This document shows, in pieces, positions 25,512 to 35,800 of a DNA stretch of 64,000 nucleotides (position 1 is its first letter; every line of letters starts with the position of its first letter). The notes under the pieces are model-generated. The model saw only the letters and a program-made list of their open reading frames with translations, did no database searches and was not told the origin of the DNA. The translations under genes were made by a program, and so were the position numbers. The DNA is taken from positions 186,001 through 250,000 of the forward strand of contig OY820914.1 of the NCBI GenBank assembly GCA_963682005.1. The letters run 5' to 3'. The stretch is from CAIYUC01 sp963682005. GTDB taxonomy: Bacteria; Bacteroidota; Bacteroidia; Bacteroidales; FEN-979.

Positions 25512-27284
25512 CTAAAACTGGGAAAGAAAGGTAATAAGGTTTTCATCTTTCGAAATTCCAATCTTTTGCCTGAGTCTCGACCTGGCGACCATTATGCTGT
25601 TCTGGGATTGGTAAGTAAGCGAAGAGATTTCTTTGGTACTCATGTTTAACCTAAGGAATGCGCACAATTTCAATTCGTTGGGAGACAGGTCAGGGAATTT
25701 ATCACTGAGGTTGTGGTAAAAATGTGTATGTACGTTCTGGAACCTGATCTCAAACTCTTTCCAGGCATCAACATTTGCTGTTTGCTCCAGTTCGCTGATG
25801 ATTAGCTTTATGATCTTTGCATTGGAGGAATGATCCTCAACTTCCAGCCTTTTCATCTTCTCCCCGATCTGAACAACCATTTCATTCATCTTTGTCAGAT
25901 ACATCACATTGGTGGTGAGTTCTTTGTTCTGATATTCCAGTTTTTCATTCAATGCCTGTTTTTCAAGGTCACCCTGTTTCTTCTTCTGTTTTTCGAGCCT
26001 TAGCATCAGGAAAAGAATGAAAACAACGGCAAGAAGTGCGGCTCCGCTGATGATGTACAGGATCAGGATCGTTTTCCGTGATGATGCCTCAAACGATAGC
26101 CTCATCTCGTTCTCCTTCTGCTTTTTATCATATTCCTTCCGGATTTCATTCAGCTTGATGGTTCGCACAGTCATCATTTTTGAAAGGCTGTCCGACTGTT
26201 CATGGAAAATCTCGTAATAAAACAAGGCCGAATCTGAACGTCCTGATTTTTTATACAATTTACTCAGGTTCTCAGCTGCAGAAATAACCATTTTGGGCTG
26301 GCTCATTATCCTGGCCAGTTTATACCCCCTGAATAAAAAAGATTTTGCAACTATGAAATTTCCCATATCCAGGTAATTCATCCCTGTCCTGATCAGCAGC
26401 TCCGAACGGATAATATTTTTGGGGCCCAGGTATTTGCTGTTGGATTTATCGATCAGTGCCAGGCCCTGGTTCAACAGTTCAATTGCTTCCTCGTATTGAC
26501 CAAGCTGGTTCTTGATCTGGCCAAGATCTGCAAGACATTCCGCTTCGGATATGTCTTCGCCGGATTTCCGGAAAATCTCCAATGCCCGGTTGGTATAATT
26601 TGAAGCCTGGCCAAGATCTCCAAGCATAAAATAAACCAGCCCGATATTCATCAGCGGATTCCCCGAATTCGGGATATCCTTTATCTCCAAGAAAACTTTA
26701 TAGGATTTATTGAAGCAGGTCAGCGCATTCCTGTAATCTTCCGATTCCTTATATATAAGGCCCATATTATTGTATATATGAGGAAGAATGGAAACGTAAT
26801 GACCTTTTTCAGCAAGCTCCTGCGCCACCATGTAGTGGGTCATGGCGTCCGGCAGGTTATCTGTGACAGTTAATATGTTCCCGATCAGCTGGTACATCTT
26901 GGCATACTTCTCTATCTCGTTCACCTCTATATAATGTTTTGCCGCAAGATTATAGAGCTTAGACGCTTCATCAAGCTTATTATCAATGACTGCGAGATTT
27001 CCCTGTGCCGAATAAACATCACCAAGGAATTTATCAGCATTCAGCGTCCTGGCAAGGTTGAGAGCCGCTTTTATGCAGTAGTCCGTTGAGTCCCTGTGAT
27101 CATACTGGTAAGCCCTGGCAAGCGCCAGGTAAAGCCTGATCTTTTCCTCGGTCTCATCGGATTTAAAAAGCAATTTTTGAAGGCTGTCGGATTTTGAGCT
27201 ACCGGAGGCCATTGAGAAATGCGGTCTTCCGAAAAAAACACAGGAAAGGAAGAGGAACGCAATGACGGGACAGGTCAATTTCAT
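25512..27284 (-). CDS. TPR-containing membrane regulator with LuxR-like HTH
   Basis: 590 residues. N-terminal signal or anchor (MKLTCPVIAFLFLSCVFFG), about eight tetratricopeptide repeats (residues 35-370; for example YNNMGLIYKESEDYRNALTCF), a transmembrane helix (ILILYIISGAALLAVVFILF, about 402-421), a cytoplasmic coiled coil, and a C-terminal LuxR/GerE-like helix-turn-helix (LSPNELKLCAFLRLNMSTKE, then SIMVARSRLRQKIG). This layout is common in Bacteroidota, where periplasmic TPRs sense something and the HTH acts at the membrane. It sits between the surface-protein genes in the same direction and might regulate them, but that is inference. Confidence 0.85.
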   Translation of the reverse strand: MKLTCPVIAFLFLSCVFFGRPHFSMASGSSKSDSLQKLLFKSDETEEKIRLYLALARAYQYDHRDSTDYCIKAALNLARTLNADKFLGDVYSAQGNLAVIDNKLDEASKLYNLAAKHYIEVNEIEKYAKMYQLIGNILTVTDNLPDAMTHYMVAQELAEKGHYVSILPHIYNNMGLIYKESEDYRNALTCFNKSYKVFLEIKDIPNSGNPLMNIGLVYFMLGDLGQASNYTNRALEIFRKSGEDISEAECLADLGQIKNQLGQYEEAIELLNQGLALIDKSNSKYLGPKNIIRSELLIRTGMNYLDMGNFIVAKSFLFRGYKLARIMSQPKMVISAAENLSKLYKKSGRSDSALFYYEIFHEQSDSLSKMMTVRTIKLNEIRKEYDKKQKENEMRLSFEASSRKTILILYIISGAALLAVVFILFLMLRLEKQKKKQGDLEKQALNEKLEYQNKELTTNVMYLTKMNEMVVQIGEKMKRLEVEDHSSNAKIIKLIISELEQTANVDAWKEFEIRFQNVHTHFYHNLSDKFPDLSPNELKLCAFLRLNMSTKEISSLTYQSQNSIMVARSRLRQKIGISKDENLITFLSQF

Positions 27285-27364
27285 CCTGAAGAGATTAATT
27301 CTGATGATGTTGTCTGGCCAGTGGCTGCATCGATTGAAATGGACCAGGAAAATGAATAACTATA

Positions 27365-27372
27365 CAAATATA
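27365..27372 (-). promoter_or_regulatory. -7 box for the TPR regulator
   Basis: The minus strand reads TATATTTG about 80 bases before the ATG at 27284, with a CAA (TTG on the minus strand) 22 bases further upstream. Confidence 0.45.
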
Positions 27373-27524
27373 TAAAAAGGAAGACATTTTGCCCCAAGGT
27401 CAAAAATTTTTAATAACGCCAACAGGTAATATGCGAATTCAATTCAGATGGACAACTGTCGATTTCTCAATCTCTTTTCTGACCACGGACCTCTGACCTC
27501 CGACCTCCGGTCATGTCTTCCGTC

Positions 27525-29687
27525 TCATCTGACCAGCGTGACCGTTCCCCTGTAAACCTGGCCGGAACTGTTCAACCCAGAAGTGTCATTTGCCTTTAAC
27601 CTGACAACCCACGCAAAAACGCCTTCCGGCACAGCGGCTCCGTTCATTGTACCATCCCAGCCGGTGCTCACATTGTCGGAACTAAACACTTTTTGTCCCC
27701 ACCGGTCAAATACATCCATCTGAAATGCAGCATCGCTGCTTAACCCCAGGACACGAAAAACATCATTTTTACCATCACCGTTCGGGGAGAAAGCACCAGG
27801 AATAAGCAATCCCAGTTCATCAACATAAACCGTATCAATGGTACTGCATCCAAAATCATTGGTCAGCCTTACCCAATACATTCCTTTGCTGTTCACGGTA
27901 ATTATTGAATCAGTTGATCCGTTGGACCACAGATAATGGTTGTAGCCGCCCCCGGCGTGAAGTTCGGCTAAGCCTCCTGCCGGGAGTTTGAGGTACTTCG
28001 CCTTTGCTCCTTTCAAACCCGGATTGACCGTAACGAGGAAGTCAGCGGAGGAACTATCGCATCCGGGGGAGGTAATGATGATGTGGTAATCCACAATGCC
28101 TGGCATTGCCTGGTTGTTTATCAGTACCTGGCTGATCAGGGTCCCTGAACCATCGGCATATCCTGAAACCTCTCCTGATAACGTGGTCCCCCTCCATGAA
28201 AAACCGGCGGAAGAAACATCAGCTGTAAGGAAGATCTGTGTTGTATCCCCGCTGCAGATGGTTCCTGATAATGGCTGTGTTGTCAGGCTGGGCAAGGGAT
28301 TCACATTCACAACTACTGTATCTGTCACCAGGGAATTACAGGCATCAGTGACACTGGCTATAAAAGTATTTGGTCCCGTTGGCGGAGCCACACTGATCAA
28401 ACTATCGTTCCCCGAAGGAGGGTTCCAGTTGTAGGTAAAAGGCTGCAAGCCACCGGAGACAACAACCCTGATTTCAGCTGTATCTCCCCTGCAGATTGTC
28501 ATATCATTACCGAGGGACATTGAAAACGGATTATAATCATGTATATATATGGTATCAGAAAAGGATTGTGTCCCTGAACAACTGGCCTGGTCAACCTGGA
28601 GGATCACCGTTTCGGTGCCTTCGGCAAGACCGTCAATAAGTGGCTGGATAACAACCGCAGCGCTGTCTTCTCCACCGGGAATGGAAACATAAGAAGGTAT
28701 TGTTGTATAATCTGTTCCGTTCATGGCGGTACCTGAAATGGTAAACCCAATGGTTAGCACCGGCTGTGAAACAGTTTGGGCCACTTTGAATGAAACGATG
28801 ACATTATTGCAACCTTCGATGGCAAAAGGGGGAACTGCAGGATTGGAACATGTGTTGGAGATCTGGATGCCGGGACCGCTTGAAAAGCTGTTCTTCTCAA
28901 GGAAAACACCTGAATCGTGGCCCCTGTCGTGTGCATCTGCGATGGCGAGCTTGATATGATAAGTGGAATAGGGGGTAACAAGGTGCCAGGCAGTGAAAAC
29001 ATGGGTCAGTCCGTCATATTGATACCAGGTTCCCCCGGCGTTGTTCCAGTTTGATAAAGGATCACTGCAAACATTATTTATGATCACATAATTTGAAGTC
29101 CCGGGCATTAATGCGAGATTGATGCTGTTGTTTGAAAACGGTCCTGTTATACCTGGTCCCATCAGGAAGAAGCCGAATGCATCATTGATAGACTCTCCGC
29201 AGAATTCATAGAACTCCTCAGAACCAAAAACATACCGGAAACTCACTGTATCGCACCTTGGGATAAAATCAAACTCCATTACACAGGCGTCATATGTTGT
29301 TTCCTGGGCAATGACATCCAGATCGGGATCGCCTCCGTATGTTGTGACATCTCCTGCGTCGGGAGAATTGTTCGGGCCGATGGCGATGTCGGCTCTGCCG
29401 GTCGTCATCAGGATTCCTGCGTCGAGTTTTAGCTGGGTAAATGCAGTTCCTGTTGTATTATAATAACCAACCTGGTTTGAGCTGATGGCTGAAACCGAGC
29501 CATTGCATGTCGCATTGCTGATTGTGATACCGGATCCGGCAAGGTAATTCTCAATGAGTTGCTGTGGCGTCATTGTCATGGATGATCCTTCAACGACCGT
29601 CAGTTGTGCAGGCACCTGTAGCCGTAAGACCAGGATCAGACTGCAAATAAAAGAGATAATAATAAATATTTTCGTTGACGGTTGCAA
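27525..29687 (-). CDS. Choice-of-anchor L protein with T9SS type B (gliding) sorting domain
   Basis: 720 residues. The start is a TTG (29687); no in-frame ATG precedes it before a stop, and it begins an acceptable signal peptide (TKIFIIISFICSLILVL). A choice-of-anchor L domain covers about residues 30-270 (LIENYLAGSGITISNATCNG, FRYVFGSEEFYEFCG, DAFGFFLMGPG). Calx-beta-like and PKD/Ig-like domains follow, then the type B C-terminal domain (LIPGAFSPNGDGKNDVFRV, FDRWGQKVF, GWDG, GVFAWVVRL). The protein should leave the cell through T9SS; type B domains are typical of gliding-associated surface proteins. It has its own promoter (29720-29749). The binding target is unknown. Confidence 0.85.
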   Translation of the reverse strand: MQPSTKIFIIISFICSLILVLRLQVPAQLTVVEGSSMTMTPQQLIENYLAGSGITISNATCNGSVSAISSNQVGYYNTTGTAFTQLKLDAGILMTTGRADIAIGPNNSPDAGDVTTYGGDPDLDVIAQETTYDACVMEFDFIPRCDTVSFRYVFGSEEFYEFCGESINDAFGFFLMGPGITGPFSNNSINLALMPGTSNYVIINNVCSDPLSNWNNAGGTWYQYDGLTHVFTAWHLVTPYSTYHIKLAIADAHDRGHDSGVFLEKNSFSSGPGIQISNTCSNPAVPPFAIEGCNNVIVSFKVAQTVSQPVLTIGFTISGTAMNGTDYTTIPSYVSIPGGEDSAAVVIQPLIDGLAEGTETVILQVDQASCSGTQSFSDTIYIHDYNPFSMSLGNDMTICRGDTAEIRVVVSGGLQPFTYNWNPPSGNDSLISVAPPTGPNTFIASVTDACNSLVTDTVVVNVNPLPSLTTQPLSGTICSGDTTQIFLTADVSSAGFSWRGTTLSGEVSGYADGSGTLISQVLINNQAMPGIVDYHIIITSPGCDSSSADFLVTVNPGLKGAKAKYLKLPAGGLAELHAGGGYNHYLWSNGSTDSIITVNSKGMYWVRLTNDFGCSTIDTVYVDELGLLIPGAFSPNGDGKNDVFRVLGLSSDAAFQMDVFDRWGQKVFSSDNVSTGWDGTMNGAAVPEGVFAWVVRLKANDTSGLNSSGQVYRGTVTLVR

Positions 29688-29719
29688 CAGCGGTCCAATA
29701 TGTTAAATGAACAAGCCTG

Positions 29720-29749
29720 CAAAAGTACTAAGAAACAGCAGAGTGACAA
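29720..29749 (-). promoter_or_regulatory. Consensus promoter for the T9SS type B gene
   Basis: On the minus strand, TTG (29749-29747), 19 bases, TACTTTTG (29727-29720), about 33 bases before the TTG start codon at 29687. Confidence 0.65.
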
Positions 29750-29777
29750 CCCACAATACCCATCCTGCAGGGAGGGT

Positions 29778-29814
29778 AAAAAAACAAAAGAGGCCATCCT
29801 TTAAGGACAGCCTC
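29778..29814 (-). terminator. Terminator after the 10-kb gene
   Basis: GAGGC...GCCTC outer arms with an inner TCCT/AGGA helix (29790-29814) and a T-rich minus-strand tail (29788-29778), 27 bases after the stop at 29841. The same GGC-CA-TCC...GGA-CA-GCC design recurs at 55302-55325. Confidence 0.7.
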
Positions 29815-29840
29815 TTCCGATACAAGGTTCTCCTTATATT

Positions 29841-32800
29841 CTATCTAGGAGTCCGTGTTGTTGATTTGAGTGTGCTTTTCTTAAGCGGGAATGGCGGAGT
29901 ATTCATTCCAATAGCTAACTGCATATTGTTGAATACAAGCGCCATGTCGAAGATATCGACAAAGCCGTCAGGGCCGACACCTCCGGCGGGGGCAAAACCT
30001 GTGAGGTCTTCCACGATATAACCGAATGCTGCCAGCTGCGACAGGTTGAAAATGTCGTTGTTGTCAAAGATATCAACATATCCGTCCTGTGGTCCGAACA
30101 TACTTGTCACATCTCCGCCCCAGAGTCCGTAGATACCTTCATCTACTTGCTTTTGGTTGTTTCCAAATGCCTGGGAAGCCGCCGTTGTAAAGTCATAAGT
30201 GACAATGCTTCCTGCAAAGGAAACAGGAGATGCGCTCCAGGTTTCTACTGTCTGACGATGTTTCACGATAATATAATAATCACCTGTCATTGTACCAGGA
30301 ATATCATTCATCGCGATAATCCCATCCATGTTGATGAATTTTCCAATGCCCTTGTATTCATAGGGTATTGGATCCGGCCAAACAGGGCCAAGATCAGAGA
30401 CAAGTAAAACGCTGATTGAGTCGGCATGATTGTCGCTGAATTTATCAAATTGGGTAAAATCATCCGGATTGACATCCTGCGCCTTGTTCAGCTGTCCTGT
30501 GGTTATATCGTAAAATCCTTCTAGGAAGGCCTTTACATATAGGGTCTTGGCATTGCCGATAAACACGGATGTACCAGATTTTGAACATCCGTTGTCACCC
30601 ATGGCGGTTGCGGTATAAGTTACCTGGACTGACGGATTGGCAAATACAACAGGAGTCGCTTCACCGGCATAAGGTATGGTCCCGCTCATATCCGAGTAAA
30701 GACCTTCGATCGGGAACCATGTGATCTCCGTAGAACCTGAAACGCCAAGAACCATGTTAGGCCTTGCATTACCTGAACTTGTCGGTGCTGTTGCTGCAAG
30801 AACGTAGGCTGCATTCTGACCATCGACCCTGTACCAGTTCGTACTGACGAAGCCAGGATCACTGTTCCTCATCTGTACAAAATCGGTGCTGGTTCCGGTA
30901 TTCCCGTTACTGTAGGAGGTTTCGATAACCAGGTTGTTCGTTCCGTCCCATGTAAATGGAGTGATGTTATGAACCACCTGGGTAGGAAGCCCGGTAGTAG
31001 GTATAGCCTGAGTTTGCGGACCGTAAACCAGCGTCATTTCCGTCTCAAAACTGCTGCTTGTCAGGACACTTGAAGTCGTATTCTTCATCCTGATCTGGAA
31101 GGAAGTAAGACTACCCGTGAAGGTTGAACCAACAGCACTAACATTAAATGCGACGGAATTGATTGGCGATCCCGGAGTGATACCTGCCGCCAGGAGCTCG
31201 GAGGCGCGAATCAGGATCTGATGCTTTGTTCCTCCGTAATAGTTCGAATAAGGAGCAGGATATCCTGTCGTGGTGTTGGTATTGGTTCCCAGTCCGAATA
31301 AATAGCTTCCTCCCAATGTACCTCCGTTTGCTGTGAGCTGATGCAAAGTTCCATCCATAGTCACAGTGTCGGGATAAACAATCAGGTCGGTAGGTGCAGT
31401 TTTCACTTCAACCGGTACGGTAGCAACATTATTGCATTGTGTGATGGAGTTGGCTGCAGTTACTGTATATACCGTTGAGACAGTAGGTGTAACCACCTGT
31501 GTGGCTCCGCTCAGATTTCCCGGTTCCCAGGTATATTCATACGCAGGATCTTGACCGGTAACATTCAATGTAGTGGAAAGACCCGGACAGATTGAGGCCG
31601 GTGTTGCCTCTGCAGTTATTGATGGTGCAGGGGTAACCGTAGCAACTACCGGTGATCTTGCCGATTCGCAGTAAGTACTTACTTTCCAGTCATAGAAGTA
31701 GTAAAAATATTCCGGATAGCCGGAAAAGCTGTTTCCCGTTATGGAAATAACCCCGGGAAGCGTATACGGGTAGGTGGCTCCGGCGGTATTCCTGTACATA
31801 GAAACACCCGGTGTCTCCCATCCGATCCTGTATCCTGTTCCTGGTGCCATGGTCAGATTGACCGGGATATATGTCTTTAGACCTATTGAAGCAGAGGAAA
31901 CGGGATAAGTGATCTCGGTCATAATACCTCCGGTATTGGTGGCAATATAGAACACGACATTGCCGGCCGCACCCGGATAGACATAAACACCTTCCAGCGT
32001 CATATTTGACATTACATCGAATATCTGGTAATAAGAGTAGGCCACTGCACCACCTGCACCAATCGAGTTAGTAGCCGGACCAACGGACGCGATGGCTCCT
32101 GAACCAGCAACAGATGACACATAGAAGGTACTTGTAGTAGCAATAACAGGCGTTGTGAAGGGGCTTCCCGTCCCGATCGGCATACCGCCGGTTTGAGTCG
32201 CATACCACTTAAGACTGCCTCCGCCACCTGGTGTGGCACCAAGGACAACAGTTCCTGTACCGCACCGTGAACCTGGTGTGGTGTTCACGATCATAGGATT
32301 CGACACGATGATATCTTTCGAACCGAAGGTGCAGATCGATCCAAGACCATTTTTCACCAGTACCCTGTAAGAAGTGGTTATCGTGATGGTCGGAGTAGTA
32401 TAGGTTGTTGAGGTTGCCCCGGTAATATCACTGAAGGTCACTCCATCAGAGGATGATTGCCACTGATAAGTGGCTGAGCCAAACCCGGTTGAAGTATTCA
32501 GTGTCAATGTTGATGAACCCGAAACACAAATCGTGTCCGGATGAGATGTTACAACCGGTATCGAAGGCAACACAGCCACGCGAACTTGCGCTGTATCCTG
32601 ACAAAGGCTAAAAGAATTGTTTGCGATACAGACATAGGTGGTTGTACCTGCCGTGGTTGACCTGGCATAAATGGTGCTTGTGTTTGTCACGCCATCGTAT
32701 GGAATTGTTGCTGCAGCATTGGTGTACAGGCCTGTCACAGGACTCCACACATAATTGTCGTAGTTTTCCAATGCAGATGTTACAGCTATCTGAGATATCT

Positions 32801-35800
32801 GGTCGTTACAAACCGTGAAAGGACCATTGACAAGGACGGGTACTGCCGGAGTTACCGTAGCTATTACAGCCGTTTTCGGTGTTTCACAAGGCACTGAAAC
32901 TAACCAGTTATAAAAATAGTAATACAAGGATGGATAGACCGTCCCTCCATAAGTGCCGCTTGTAATCGAAACGACTCCAGGGATTGTGTATGGAAAAGGA
33001 TAAGGCCCTCCTGCTGTAGGTTGAAACATCAACCCGGAAATGCCGGATGATTTACTTGTCATTACCAATCTCAATCCATTTCCCGGGAGGATATTGAAAT
33101 TCAGATCTACCGTTTGGAAGGTTGGAGTTGTTGACTGAACAAACCCGGTAACATTAACAGTAGCCTGATTCAAAACTGCACCCGTGCCATCGATAACACT
33201 GATTGTTACCGTTCCCGGCGTGTTATTTGCAGAAGCATTAGGATACACATTCACACTTTTCAACGTAAATGGTGAAATTGCATCAAAATACAGACCATAA
33301 GTAGTGGCCCCTGAGCCGCTTGTACCGTTTGAGGATGTTGCCATGCCGACATTGGCAAATGTAATTCCTGATGATTTCGCACTAACATAGTATGTTGTAG
33401 TGGTACTGATCATTGGGGTAATGAACGGAGAACCGGTACCCACAATGGTACCGCTGTTGGGCCCGTCATACCAGGTAATTGTCCCGCCGGATCCCTCCGC
33501 ATAGAGTGTGACCGTTCCTGTCCCGCATCTGCTTCCCCCGGTTGTACTTGTAAGTTTGGGATCATAGACGCCGATCTTGATGCCCGGTGTGGAACAAACA
33601 CTACCGGAACTGTTCTTAATTAACACCCTGTAATAGGAGGTGGCGGTCAAAGTCTCTGTGAGGCAAGTGGAAGAAGTTGAACCGGCAAGGTCGCCCCAAG
33701 TGAGGCTATCTGGCGACTCCTGCCATTGCAGTGTGCCTGTACCATATCCGGTGAGAGGTGTCAGGGACATAGTTGTGGTCCCGCTGATACAGATTGAAGG
33801 CGGAAAAGCCGAAATTGTCGGGTTTACTGGCAAGAAAGTGATTGACATTGTTGCCGTAGTTACACAGATCCCTGCTGAATCTCCTGTGCAGGTGTAGGTG
33901 ATTGTTTCTGCTTCCGTTGATTTTGCATACAGTGTCAATGCAGAGGATAAGCCATCATAGGGGATTGTAGCCGCCGCATCGGTATACAGGTTCGTTGCCG
34001 GAGTCCAGATAAACGTATCGTAGTTATCGGGATTCGATGTAACTGCAACAGAAGCAATGGTGTTGCCGCAGATGGTCTGAGTGCCGTTTATTGTCAGTTC
34101 CGGCGGTGTGTTCACTATTGCATGGACCTCTGACCTTGGGCTGGCACAGACCGAAATGTAATTGATGTACATCTGAGGTCTGACAGTGTAGGTAAGTTTG
34201 TTCGTTGTCGTATTGGCGCAGATCACTGCAGCCCCGGTGGCTGCCGAGATATGGGTTTTAACGCAAGAAACATAAGAGGTATTATCTGCCTTTACTGTCC
34301 TGCTCATGGTTGCCGTGGAGCCCGCATTCCCGTGACAGAATTCCATGACTACGTTAGAAACACCATCCCATATGAAAGGAGCGGTGAATTCCAGCGTATT
34401 GATCCCGAGTGTAGGCATATAGGAAGGACTGGTAAACACGGTAGTGAAATCAGCTGTGGCAAAGTTTGCCATGCTCATTGAGTCGGTAAGTGCAAGCTTC
34501 ACGGAAAGATCAATCATCGGCAAAGTGCCTGCTGAGGTAACATCCAGGCCGAGGGAGGTCAGAGTCCCCGGGACGATCCCCGAGGCTATCAGGTCTTCTG
34601 CCCGGATCAGGATCTGGGAGTGGAGATTGCTCCACAGTGAATAGAACGGGTTTGAATAGGTTGCCGAAGTGGTGGCTCCTACCCCGACGGTATCCATTCC
34701 TGCTGCATGTAAGTTAGCGCATCCGACATAGTAGTTTGTACTGTTTGAAATTACCGGGGTCACAAATACAGGCCCTGTTCCAAGAGCTGCACCACCCGTT
34801 GGAGCGGCATACCAGCTCAATGTTCCGCCTTCACCAGTTGCACCAAGAGTAACGGTTCCCATTCCGCAGCGAGTGCCGGATATGGTTTCGGTCACCAGAG
34901 GATTATCAACATCCACTTTTATTTGCGGAGAAAGGCATACGATTGCGTTTGTGTTCCTGATCATTACCCTGTAATAGGTGCTGGTAGTGATATCAGGAGT
35001 TGTGTATGTACTCAGCGTTGCATTATCGCAATCATTCCATGAAATATTATCTGATGAGAATTGCCATTGGAATGTAGCCTGTCCAAGGCCGGTGGGGACA
35101 TTAAGCTCCAACGTTGTGGATCCGCTGACGCATAAGATATCCGGAGATGCAGTAATATCTGCCGTGACAGGAAGGGTGGTAACGGTAGTCAGCGCCGTAT
35201 CCTGGCATTGGTCAACAGAATTGAATGCCGTGCACGTGTATGTGAATTGGCCGGGCGTGGTAGTCCTTGTGTAGATCGTTGTCTTACTTGATACTCCGTC
35301 ATAAGGTACGGTAGCAGCAGCATCCGTGAACAGGTTGGTCGCAGGGCTCCAAACGTAGCTGGTATAGTCAGACAGGCTGGATGTCACGCCAAGTGTTCCG
35401 ATTCCATCATTGCAAAGTGTTACCGGAGTATTGAGCAATACGGGTATTGCAGGTATCACAGTGGCAACGACAGGAACCCTTGCCGAGTTGCATCCTGTCG
35501 AAATCACCCATGAATAGAACCAATAGTATGCAGATGTTGTTTGTGCAGTTCCCGATCCGTTTGCCCCGGCAGTAATGGCTAATTCCCCGTTTGGAGCAGT
35601 ATATGGGAATGTAACTCCGCTGCTCTCACGAACCAGGTTATTGATACCGGTAGAGGTCATGACCATTTTATAATTTCCGGGTACGCTGATATTTATATTT
35701 ACAGGTACTATCTGTTCAGAAATGGTTGTTCCGACAGTAAAATTATAAACCGGACCTGAATAGATAACAACATCAGCCAGGTCGGTAACTTTTACCTGCA

